Source of the DNA: Spirochaetaceae bacterium
GTDB taxonomy: Bacteria; Spirochaetota; Spirochaetia; Treponematales; Breznakiellaceae
Reading direction: 5' to 3'
DNA: 24,697 nt
NCBI GenBank assembly: GCA_031255315.1
Contig: JAIRSS010000140.1
Span: 1-24,697 of the forward strand
Positions 15,277 to 22,104 of this stretch are shown one piece after another. Below the pieces are notes generated by a model. It worked only from the letters and a program-made list of their open reading frames with translations. It ran no database searches and was not told the origin of the DNA. How positions within the stretch are numbered: the stretch's first letter is position 1; every line of letters starts with the position of its first letter. Both the position numbers and the translations under genes were made by a program.

Positions 15277-16602
15277 TTAGAAAAATATAATGCCGGTAGT
15301 GATCACCCCAATTGTCGCTATGATCCAGAGATAAGGCAACAGGTTTTTGGTGACGCTGTTTACGTCAACTTCGGCAAAGTTTGCGGTCCAGACATTCTGG
15401 GTATTGGTTGGATCGCCGCAGCCCTGAATACGTTCCGCCGAAAGGAACGCGCCCATAACCGCCAGGGGATTGAGGGTCCCAAGCCCGATAACCAGAGCGG
15501 CAATGCCGGAACCCAGGCCAAAGAGGTTGAGCGGCCCCCGGTACAGCGAAAGAGGCGCCAGCAGCGCAAAGAAAATGATAAACGCGATCCGTCCGGAGGG
15601 AACTACCGCCAGAAGGAAGGGATTAAGGATTTCTTTTACCATGGGATTAGTTACCGCCAAGAGCAGCATGCCCAGGGAGATAAACAGGATCATTGCCGGA
15701 GCGCCGGCGGTAAAACCGTCATAGCAGGTCTTCATGAGCATATTCATCGCTTTAGTGAAACTTGTGGCGGTAAAAATCAGTATCCAGAAAATACCCGCCA
15801 TAAAGGCCGGAATAACCGGAATCTTCAGGGCAATAACCAGGATGATAGGAATGACGGGAGTAAGAATGGCGCAGAGCCCGGTTATTCCTTTCAGGGGGCG
15901 GACATCTCCGGGGCCTTCATGTTTGGAGACGAATTTATCGTTTACCGGCGCGGCAAACGCGAACTTTCTGCCGTTGCGGCGGAATTCAACGAGAACAAAC
16001 ACCACGGTGGCAATAGCGGTGGCTACCAGCATATAGACCTCAAAACGCTGAATAGTTTCTATATCCAGGGAAAAGATCGAGGTAAAGGTCTGCCAGTTTA
16101 CCATATTGAAAGTCAGCCCGACATTGAAGGACATGAGGAAAATCCCCGCCGCGGTGGAAGCGGGGATTCCAACAGAGATAAGAATGGGCAGAATAATAGA
16201 ACCCACCATGATGACCGAACCGAGACCGCTTAATGTGGTAAAAAGCAGGGCATTAGCGACTACCAATACCAAGGCCACAACCAGGGGACGGTCTCCGCCC
16301 AGTTCGGCGCTCTTTTTGATAATCGCTTCGGTTACTCCGGTGCGGTTCAGGAGCTGGCCCAGCCAGGAACCGAAAATAATCGCCGCGATGGCGCTGGCCA
16401 TGCGGACGGACCCCGCTTCCAGAATCGTTTGAAGCCAGCCGACAGCGGCTCCCGTATCGTTGATTCCCGCCATGGGAACACGGGCAATAATACAGGTGAT
16501 GATCGCCAATAAAATCATCGCCAGGAACGTGGGGATCTTTCTCAACATCATTAATAATGCCAGGATGAAAAAGACCACAATAATCAATGTGCCTTGTACC
16601 AT
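15277..16602 (-). CDS. Multi-pass membrane transporter, ion-transporter superfamily-like
   Basis: This 441-residue protein is almost entirely hydrophobic, with about 11-12 membrane segments and one hydrophilic loop near the middle (RRNGRKFAFAAPVNDKF onwards). The overall plan resembles the GntP/CitMHS/DcuC-type carriers of the ion-transporter superfamily, but I cannot name the exact family. Near the C-terminus a conserved-looking loop reads AERIQGCGDPTNTQNVW. ATG at 16602 is chosen because GGAGGA lies just before it; an upstream start would run through the hairpins at 16639-16720. Its position before the hydantoinase-like gene suggests uptake of the pathway's substrate, probably an organic acid or amide. 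Confidence 0.75.
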   Translation of the reverse strand: MVQGTLIIVVFFILALLMMLRKIPTFLAMILLAIITCIIARVPMAGINDTGAAVGWLQTILEAGSVRMASAIAAIIFGSWLGQLLNRTGVTEAIIKKSAELGGDRPLVVALVLVVANALLFTTLSGLGSVIMVGSIILPILISVGIPASTAAGIFLMSFNVGLTFNMVNWQTFTSIFSLDIETIQRFEVYMLVATAIATVVFVLVEFRRNGRKFAFAAPVNDKFVSKHEGPGDVRPLKGITGLCAILTPVIPIILVIALKIPVIPAFMAGIFWILIFTATSFTKAMNMLMKTCYDGFTAGAPAMILFISLGMLLLAVTNPMVKEILNPFLLAVVPSGRIAFIIFFALLAPLSLYRGPLNLFGLGSGIAALVIGLGTLNPLAVMGAFLSAERIQGCGDPTNTQNVWTANFAEVDVNSVTKNLLPYLWIIATIGVITTGIIFF

Positions 16603-16638
16603 ACATTCCTCCACGGGTTCTACCCGTATAAAATATAT

Positions 16639-16720
16639 TGAAACCCGCCTGCCTCGGCGGGAATCAACAACCTCGCCCTGAAGGGCGGGGTATGAAACCC
16701 TTTGCCGCGAATCAAACAAT
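16639..16720. repeat. Two GC hairpins flanked by direct repeats (REP/IS-end-like)
   Basis: Two hairpins lie in the 138-bp gap before the transporter gene. CCCGCC/GGCGGG spans 16644-16661, and CCTCGCCC with GGGCGGGG around TGAA spans 16671-16690. TGAAACCC occurs at 16639-16646 and again at 16693-16700. Each copy is followed by a GAATCAA(A)CAA stretch, so the element looks partly duplicated. The layout resembles REP-type elements or the hairpin ends of IS200/IS605 elements. Being inside an operon, it could alter the ratio of the flanking genes. Confidence 0.55.
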
Positions 16721-16740
16721 TAACAGGGACGCTCCCGCTT

Positions 16741-17436
16741 TCACAATTCCCGTATCGCGCCGGCAAAATCAGCGCAAGTTTTTTCAACTTCCACCGCGCC
16801 GGGTTCCTTTCCCATTACCACCGCGCCAATCATAAGCGCCCTACAGCCGGCGCTGAAAAGATGATGTACCTCCCCGGGGCTCATCCACTTCTGAGTTGGG
16901 ATCAGGATTGGTATTTTTACCCTGGCGGCAATATCGGCGTAACGAAGAATATCCGCATAGCGCAGTTTCTTGTTGTAGGCTTCGCCGGGCTGAATACTGC
17001 ACTCAAGTATATCCGGCGGATATCGGTTAATGCCGTCCAGGGTATTTTGGTTGTAATTGCAATCAATGGCGGCCATGCGGCTCAGGCTCTTTGAATCCAT
17101 CATGTAATTAGGCAGATGCGCCGCATAAGAAGAAAAGAAATCAATGCCCAGGGCTTCAATCTCGTCCCGTTCCTCGATACTGACAAAGGCGTCTTCGCCG
17201 CCGGGTACGAGCCCCGCCGGTGTGTCGCCGCAGAGCCTTACCAGTTCCCGCAGAAATTTTTTATTTTCCGCAAAAGTACCAAAGGTACGCCCGCTTGCGC
17301 GGTGCCATACATTAATATGCACCTTAATCGCCTGGGCGCCGCCCTTCAGCGCCGCTTCCGCCAGGGAAAGGTTGTTTTCAGGCAGACTGGCAACCAGGGT
17401 GAATTTGTTTTTTTCTATCATTTGATGAAACCGCAT
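16741..17436 (-). CDS. TIM-barrel protein, possible phosphate-binding aldolase/epimerase fold
   Basis: This 231-residue protein has the alternating strand-helix pattern of a (beta/alpha)8 barrel. Visible elements are FTLVASLPE, GGAQAIKVHIN, TPAGLVPGGEDA, IDFFSSYAAHLP, and the closing GCRALMIGAVVMG (197-209), which looks like a phosphate-binding loop. The pattern recalls N-acylglucosamine-6-phosphate epimerases and geranylgeranylglyceryl-phosphate-synthase-like proteins. I could not place it in either, and catalytic residues are not certain. GGAGG lies 4 bases before the ATG. It begins 19 bp after the ROK repressor gene, so the two are probably cotranscribed, and the substrate may be the repressor's ligand. 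Confidence 0.6.
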   Translation of the reverse strand: MRFHQMIEKNKFTLVASLPENNLSLAEAALKGGAQAIKVHINVWHRASGRTFGTFAENKKFLRELVRLCGDTPAGLVPGGEDAFVSIEERDEIEALGIDFFSSYAAHLPNYMMDSKSLSRMAAIDCNYNQNTLDGINRYPPDILECSIQPGEAYNKKLRYADILRYADIAARVKIPILIPTQKWMSPGEVHHLFSAGCRALMIGAVVMGKEPGAVEVEKTCADFAGAIREL

Positions 17437-17455
17437 ATATCCTCCGGTAAAAAAT

Positions 17456-18481
17456 TCAGGCGGAGCCTAAAATATTATTACGAACCCGATGGGCCATTTT
17501 TTCATTTAGTCCGCCCTCCGGCGACTGTAGTATCCTTATGGGCGGCGGCACGGCGGGGAAAAGAATCCTGCTCAGGGTTTCCCGCACCGCGGACACAAAG
17601 CCGCTGGCTTTGACCGCTTCCCCGGAAAGCAAAATAACATCCAGGGTAAACATAGTGCAGAGCAAAGCCAGAATCCCGGCCAGTCCGGAAAGCAATGGCC
17701 AGGGCTGTTTCGGTTTATTGTCTTGACAAGATTTTTTCCCTTGCGGTCCGCTGAATTGAAACGCCGAAAGGAGGCTGGTGATATTAGCGCTCTTTCCCCC
17801 GCTCATCGGCAGGGGACGGCCGTTAATGGTCAGGCTGACAAGAACCATATTTACCAGGGCAATATGGACGCTGTTCTTCACTTCTCCGGCCTCAATGGTG
17901 TTAAGGACCTCGTTGACCGAGTACTCCCCCACTACCGGTACTTTGAATTGGGTATACAGCGCTTCTCTAAGGGAAATATTATCCGCCGAGAGGGAAGTGG
18001 AAAACATGACGTTTAGATCGCTCTCGATCATGTCTTCCTGGAACAAAAGCCCGATGCCCGCCAGCCGCAGATTTTCATCTTTTTGGTAAAACTGATCAAA
18101 AATCGCCGTGGTAATCTCAAAAAACAGATTATTCCCCGAAAGGCACCGTTCGACGAGGGGCTTTTCTTCCAGCTTTGTCAGCGACATATCGTAGGTACAC
18201 AAATTGACCCGCCGCCGGCCAATCTCAGCAACGACTATCAACCCATAATCGGGGTTTATCTTGAGTTCCTTGCGGCCCCGCCCTCCGGTGGAAAGGGTTA
18301 CGCCGCTTTCTATCAACACCTTTTCCTCCAGAAGCTCCGAAACCAGGGAAGTTACCGTGCTGGGGGACAACCCGGTTTCCTGGGCCAAAGCTATACGGGA
18401 CGTGCTTTGACCGCTTATAATGGATTGCAGGATGAGCCGCCTGTTATGGAGCTTCATGTCTTTGAGGCTTACCTTACCCAA
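17456..18481 (-). CDS. ROK/NagC-type transcriptional repressor
   Basis: This 341-residue regulator has an N-terminal winged helix-turn-helix (about 9-75): MKLHNRRLILQSIISGQSTS then LAQETGLSPSTVTSLVSELL. The wing and linker GGRGRKELKINPDYG match the NagC/XylR/Mlc plan. The remainder is a ROK-fold sensor, but the first phosphate loop is degenerate (VVAEIGRRRVNLCTYD instead of a DxGGT-type loop), and the ROK zinc motif CGCGxxGCxE was not found. It therefore binds a ligand rather than phosphorylating it. The start is TTG at 18481, with AAGGAGG 8 bases upstream. The gene heads the minus-strand operon and probably represses it through the palindrome at 18498-18522. Confidence 0.85.
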   Translation of the reverse strand: MGKVSLKDMKLHNRRLILQSIISGQSTSRIALAQETGLSPSTVTSLVSELLEEKVLIESGVTLSTGGRGRKELKINPDYGLIVVAEIGRRRVNLCTYDMSLTKLEEKPLVERCLSGNNLFFEITTAIFDQFYQKDENLRLAGIGLLFQEDMIESDLNVMFSTSLSADNISLREALYTQFKVPVVGEYSVNEVLNTIEAGEVKNSVHIALVNMVLVSLTINGRPLPMSGGKSANITSLLSAFQFSGPQGKKSCQDNKPKQPWPLLSGLAGILALLCTMFTLDVILLSGEAVKASGFVSAVRETLSRILFPAVPPPIRILQSPEGGLNEKMAHRVRNNILGSA

Positions 18482-18497
18482 TTTTCACACCTCCTTG

Positions 18498-18522
18498 ACT
18501 TATTTCGGATTCCGTAATAAGT
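18498..18522. promoter_or_regulatory. 25-bp palindromic operator, ROK-type
   Basis: ACTTATTTCGGA and TCCGTAATAAGT flank a central T and pair with one mismatch. The TTATTT...AATAA arms fit the style of NagC/Mlc operators. It lies 17-41 bp before the ROK repressor start and about 90 bp before the divergent hydrolase, so one site could control both directions. Confidence 0.7.
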
Positions 18523-18612
18523 TAGGGTAACATGGTTGTTTTTATTTGGCAAGAGGGGCTGTTCCATATTTTTTGGAAAATTTAGGGATTTGTTATATTT
18601 CGGGAGGATACT

Positions 18613-19431
18613 ATGCGGACTTTTACGGTGGATTTATGGGAAGGCTATCAGTACCGGGGAGATTCCGGGGATGGATTCAGGCCCAGTCTGGACGCCTATG
18701 TATTAAAAAGCGAGAGTCCCCGCCCGGGGGCGCTGATTCTACCCGGCAGCGGGTACCTGCAATGTTCGCCCAGGGAGGCGGAAGCCCTGGCGGTGCGTTT
18801 CAACGCCGAAGGCTTCCATGCCTTTGTACTCTGGTACAGCTGCGAACCCCGCCGTCATCCGGTCCCGATTTTGGACTGCGCCAGGGCTCTCACCCTCATC
18901 CGGGAGCGCGGCGCTGAATGGTCGCTGAATTCCGAAAAGATTATCCTGATGGGCTTTTCCGCCGGGGGACATCTGGCTCTCTCTACGCTGCTTTTCGCTT
19001 CACGGAACTTCTCCGCCTCTCCCGGTATTAATCCCCGCTGTACCGGGGCGCAGGCCCTGGTCCTCTGTTATCCGGTCATTACTTCCGGCGAATTTGCCAA
19101 CCAGTCCTCTTTTAAGCGCCTTCTTGGGGAGAATCCTGATCCCGCTCTGCTGGTTCTCCTTTCTCTGGAAAATCAGATAACCAGGGACCTGCCCCCGGTG
19201 TTCCTCTGGCATACCTATAGCGATCAGTCGGTTCCGGTGGAAAACAGTTTTCTCCTGGCCGGGGCCCTGCGGCGGAAAGGGGTTTCCCTGGAAATGCATA
19301 TCTTTCCCGAGGGGAAACACGGTATGTCCCTCGCTGCCGGCGAAACCAGCGCCGGGGACAGGGAGTTTATCAACCCCCACGTCGCCCAGTGGTTTCCGCT
19401 CTGCGTTAACTGGCTTAAACTCCGGTTTTAG
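18613..19431 (+). CDS. Alpha/beta hydrolase, esterase-like
   Basis: This 272-residue protein has the catalytic triad of a carboxylesterase of the xylanase-associated (BD-FAE/Aes-like) type. The nucleophile is Ser116 in GFSAGG, the acid is Asp204 in HTYSDQSVP, and the histidine is His236 in EGKHGMSL. The oxyanion-hole segment reads LPGSGY (43-48) rather than the usual HGGGY. There is no signal peptide, so it is cytoplasmic. GGGAGG lies just before the ATG. The gene is divergent from the ROK repressor and shares its putative operator, so it may deacylate the same sugar or amide compound handled by the minus-strand operon. Ester specificity is unknown. Confidence 0.83.
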   Translation: MRTFTVDLWEGYQYRGDSGDGFRPSLDAYVLKSESPRPGALILPGSGYLQCSPREAEALAVRFNAEGFHAFVLWYSCEPRRHPVPILDCARALTLIRERGAEWSLNSEKIILMGFSAGGHLALSTLLFASRNFSASPGINPRCTGAQALVLCYPVITSGEFANQSSFKRLLGENPDPALLVLLSLENQITRDLPPVFLWHTYSDQSVPVENSFLLAGALRRKGVSLEMHIFPEGKHGMSLAAGETSAGDREFINPHVAQWFPLCVNWLKLRF

Positions 19432-19467
19432 GAAGATCGTCATTGCCGGATCAGTATTTCAGTTTAA

Positions 19468-19620
19468 CCGCGGGGAGCGGGAGGCGCTGATAACGAATCG
19501 GGAAAAAGCTGGTTTTACGGGTTCAAAGCACCCCTGATAATCACTGAACGGGGGAGAGCCGTTTATCTGAGCCGCGGCAATGTGGAGGACCGGGACAACC
19601 AGGTAATAAATCAACTATAT
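19468..19620 (+). pseudogene. Transposase remnant, degraded
   Basis: One frame reads NESGKSWFYGFKAPLIITER followed by AVYLSRGNVEDRDNQ. From memory this resembles the WFYGFKLHL...TPGNVDDR segment of DDE transposases such as the IS982 family. In-frame stops bracket it, and no terminal repeats or other transposase parts remain. The surrounding 340 bp between the hydrolase and the iron operon contain only this, the repeat at 19630-19664 and the promoter region. Confidence 0.45.
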
Positions 19621-19629
19621 AAACACCAT

Positions 19630-19664
19630 CGAACCGAAGGTTCGACTTCAGTTTTGGAACAGCC
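19630..19664. repeat. Half copy of palindromic repeat plus hairpin
   Basis: ACTTCAGTTTTGGAACAGCC (19645-19664) is an exact 20-base match to 4523-4542, which contains the right half of the palindrome there. Its left arm is missing and is replaced by a small hairpin, CGAACC GAA GGTTCG (19630-19644). The reverse complement of the terminal GGAACAGCC also appears at 18558-18566. Confidence 0.7.
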
Positions 19665-19717
19665 GCTCTTGTTACGAAAATTCCTACGTGTTTATCCGAT
19701 AAAATCATCAAGCTCAC

Positions 19718-19746
19718 TTGACACTCAAGTTAGATAATGCTATCTT
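19718..19746 (+). promoter_or_regulatory. Promoter of the iron-uptake operon
   Basis: A perfect TTGACA (19718-19723) and TATCTT (19741-19746) are separated by 17 bp. Operator 1 covers the spacer and the -10, as expected for metal-dependent repression. Confidence 0.65.
19729..19745. promoter_or_regulatory. Metal-regulator operator 1
   Basis: GTTAGATAATGCTATCT contains inverted AGATA/TATCT arms and matches operator 2 at 14 of 17 positions. It overlaps the -10 region of the ftr1 promoter. Confidence 0.55.
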
Positions 19747-19763
19747 TCCCTCATTAATTTGTT

Positions 19764-19780
19764 GTTAGCAAATGCTAACT
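19764..19780. promoter_or_regulatory. Metal-regulator operator 2
   Basis: GTTAGCAAATGCTAACT contains perfect GTTAGC/GCTAAC arms around AAAT. The core TAGCAAATGCTA is close to the E. coli MntR site core TAGCAAAGGCTA, so a DtxR/MntR-family repressor is likely. It lies 35 bp downstream of operator 1 and ends just before the GGGAGG ribosome site. Confidence 0.6.
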
Positions 19781-19792
19781 GGGAGGTTGAAA

Positions 19793-21328
19793 TTGCGTAG
19801 AAGGATAGCCTTTCCTGTTTGGACCCTGCTGGGCCTTGCCCTGGTCTCCGCGCCGGTTTTTGCCGAGGCCGGGTACTGGGAAGGGAAGGAACGGGAACTG
19901 CGGCTTGTCTTGAGTGAGGCCTACTACCGCTATGTATCGGGAGACGCCGACGGCGCGGTGGAACTGGTGGACGCCGCGTTTTCAGAGTATCAAAAGACGG
20001 GATTCGAGGAACAGGTGCGGACCGTTATTTCTCAGGAACGGGCGGAGAATATAGAAGATTGGGTTGATTATGTAAAAACATCCATGAGAGCCGGGAAAAG
20101 CCAGCAGGAGATACGGGAAAACCACAATGAGCTTCTTCATCTGCTGCGGGTTACGGCGAACCGGCTTGACGGGAAAGAAGAACCCGCGGCGTCGGCGCGG
20201 AACTGGACGAGGATAGCCAACGAGATGGCGGCGGTGCTGGACAAGGCCGATGGGCTCTACCGGGCGGGCGAGGGGAAGGGGGCGAAGGATCAGGTGGATG
20301 TGGCCTATTTCCAGTTCTACGAAAAAGTGGGATTTGAAAGGATCGTCTTGAGCCGGATCTCCGGGGCCCGGGCCTCCCAGGTGGAATACCAGTTCAGCGC
20401 CGTAAAAAAGGCCATGACCAACCAGGCGTCCCAGGAGGAAGTTTCGGAGAGCCTTGCAACGCTGACGGGATACCTTCGGGAAGACGCCGCGCAGCTTGAC
20501 GGCAGGGAAGAGAGCGCCGTCATGGTTTTCCTGGGATCCCTCCTCATCATTGTCCGGGAAGGCTTTGAGGCCATCATCATCGTGGGGGCCATCATCGCCT
20601 ATCTTCTTAAAAGCGGCAACAAAAAGAGCACCCGCCCGGTGTATGTGGGTTCTCTCATCGCCCTGGGGGTAAGCGTCGTCATGGCGTGGATCCTGAACCA
20701 GATCACCAGCGTCGCCGGGGGGCAGAACCAGGAAATTATTGAGGGGGCGACCATGCTTTTAGCGGTGGTTGTGCTCTTTTACGTCAGCAACTGGATGATT
20801 TCCAAGGCTGAAGCGGAAGCCTGGGCCGGTTATATCGAAGGCAAGGTCAAATCCTCGATAACCCGGGGCAGCATGTTCTCCCTGGCCTTTGCCGCTTTTC
20901 TGGCGGTTTTCCGGGAAGGGGCCGAAACCATCCTGTTTTACCAGGCCCTGCTGGCCAGCACTGAAACATATATCAGCATGATATGGCTGGGCCTCGGCGT
21001 CGGCGTTGTCGCCCTGGTCGTCATCTATATTCTGATCCGGGTTTTGAGCATCCGCCTTCCCTTAAAACCCTTCTTTTTGGGTACCAGCATCCTACTGTTC
21101 GTCATGTCCATTACCTTTGTCGGGAACGGGATCAAGGAACTTCAGGAGGGGAACGTCATCGGGGTCAGCCCGGTGCCGGGGGTCGCTTCCATTGACATTC
21201 TGGGGATATACCCCACCCTGGAAACCCTGATTCCCCAGGCGGCGCTCCTGGCGGTTACCGTCGCTACGTTTATTATTCAGATTCGCCGGTGGAAGGGAAC
21301 GGCGGGGGCGGACGCGGGGCTCGCGTAA
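19793..21328 (+). CDS. ftr1: FTR1-family iron permease with duplicated periplasmic domain
   Basis: This 511-residue iron permease has a signal peptide (1-24, RRRIAFPVWTLLGLALVS... ending VFA), a periplasmic region to about 240, and seven or so membrane segments. The two FTR1 motifs are REGFE (255-259) and REGAE (374-378), used for iron passage. The periplasmic part is an internal duplication of about 90 residues: EYQKTGFEEQV at 66-76 matches FYEKVGFERIV at 176-186, and NRLDGKEE matches AQLDGREE 110 residues on. TTG at 19793 is chosen: GGGAGG lies 6 bases upstream, whereas ATG at 19772 lies inside operator 2 and before that site. It heads an ftr1-p19-DUF2318-ABC operon of the Campylobacter type. 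Confidence 0.9.
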   Translation: MRRRIAFPVWTLLGLALVSAPVFAEAGYWEGKERELRLVLSEAYYRYVSGDADGAVELVDAAFSEYQKTGFEEQVRTVISQERAENIEDWVDYVKTSMRAGKSQQEIRENHNELLHLLRVTANRLDGKEEPAASARNWTRIANEMAAVLDKADGLYRAGEGKGAKDQVDVAYFQFYEKVGFERIVLSRISGARASQVEYQFSAVKKAMTNQASQEEVSESLATLTGYLREDAAQLDGREESAVMVFLGSLLIIVREGFEAIIIVGAIIAYLLKSGNKKSTRPVYVGSLIALGVSVVMAWILNQITSVAGGQNQEIIEGATMLLAVVVLFYVSNWMISKAEAEAWAGYIEGKVKSSITRGSMFSLAFAAFLAVFREGAETILFYQALLASTETYISMIWLGLGVGVVALVVIYILIRVLSIRLPLKPFFLGTSILLFVMSITFVGNGIKELQEGNVIGVSPVPGVASIDILGIYPTLETLIPQAALLAVTVATFIIQIRRWKGTAGADAGLA

Positions 21329-21402
21329 GCGGGCGCGGCGGTTTTTAACAGGCACGAACTCAGGCCGTTAGGCCATGAGAATTTTTTATAAGGAGTAGTA
21401 CT

Positions 21403-21996
21403 ATGAAAATCAAAACATTGATGGTACTTCTTTTGATCGTTCTTTGCGCTTCTTTCGCGTTTGCCGGAGGCGGACAGCAGAGTGGAGTCAGGCCCGCCAG
21501 TACGGTAAATCTCGGTGAGGAGGCCGGCTTTGAGGAATTCCCCCTGGGGGACGACTTTGAGCTGGGGCCTCTTAATGTGGCGGGGGTCTACTTTCAGCCG
21601 GTGGATATGCTGCCTGCCGACGCGGGGCTTCCCGCGTCCCAGTCGGACATGCATATGGAAGCGGACATTTCCGCCGGGGAAAACGATCTTGGTTTCGGGG
21701 TAGGGGACTTTGTGCCATACCTGACGGTCAGGTACGAGATTACCCGGTCAACCGGCGAAAGGGTTGAAGGGACCTTTATGCCCATGAACGCCAGCGACGG
21801 CCCCCACTACGGCGCCAATATCAAATTGCCCGGCAGCGGAGGCGCGGGGGAGTATACGGTCCGGTTCATGATCCAGAACCCCGAAGCCCAGGGCTATGTC
21901 CTCCATGTTGATCAGGAGACCGGCGTTCCCGGAAGATTCTGGGGCGCTCCCCTGGTGGCGGAGTGGACCCTGCTCTATGCCGGTCCGGCTTGGTAA
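21403..21996 (+). CDS. p19: P19/Tp34-type periplasmic iron-transport protein
   Basis: This 197-residue exported protein belongs to the P19 (Campylobacter) and Tp34 (Treponema pallidum) family, which partners with FTR1-type permeases. It has a signal peptide to about residue 21 (LLLIVLCASFAFA). A lipoprotein at Cys15 is possible but the box is poor. Likely metal ligands are His84 in SDMHMEAD with its neighbouring methionines, His135 in DGPHYGANIKL, and an acidic residue in FEEFPLG (44-45). Family members bind copper or zinc and form a dimer that handles iron. GAGTAGTACT with AAGGAG upstream supports the ATG. It is 74 bp after ftr1. Confidence 0.9.
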   Translation: MKIKTLMVLLLIVLCASFAFAGGGQQSGVRPASTVNLGEEAGFEEFPLGDDFELGPLNVAGVYFQPVDMLPADAGLPASQSDMHMEADISAGENDLGFGVGDFVPYLTVRYEITRSTGERVEGTFMPMNASDGPHYGANIKLPGSGGAGEYTVRFMIQNPEAQGYVLHVDQETGVPGRFWGAPLVAEWTLLYAGPAW

Positions 21997-22009
21997 GAAA
22001 AAGCGAGGT

Positions 22010-22076
22010 GTGAAGCCGGGGAAGGAACGTGTTTCCGGGGACCCTTGGGGTTCCCCCGTGTCCTTTCCCGCTTCAC
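22010..22076 (+). terminator. Long stable hairpin in the P19-DUF2318 gap
   Basis: GTGAAGC (22010-22016) pairs perfectly with GCTTCAC (22070-22076). After one bulged C, GGGGAAGGA (22018-22026) pairs with TCCTTTCCC (22061-22069), and GGGGA pairs with TCCCC inside (22037-22056). No T run follows. It may be a processing or mRNA-stability element within the operon, or a partial terminator. Confidence 0.55.
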
Positions 22077-22104
22077 GATTCATCCTGGATAAGAAAGGGG
22101 ACCC

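Noticed and set aside
19718..19780. Fur box upstream of ftr1
   Set aside because: The inverted repeats are TTAGC/GCTAA type, not the GATAAT-rich 19-bp Fur form, and fit DtxR/MntR better.
19772..19792. ATG at 19772 as FTR1 start
   Set aside because: It sits inside an inverted repeat and ahead of the GGGAGG site; TTG at 19793 has proper spacing and begins a clean signal peptide.
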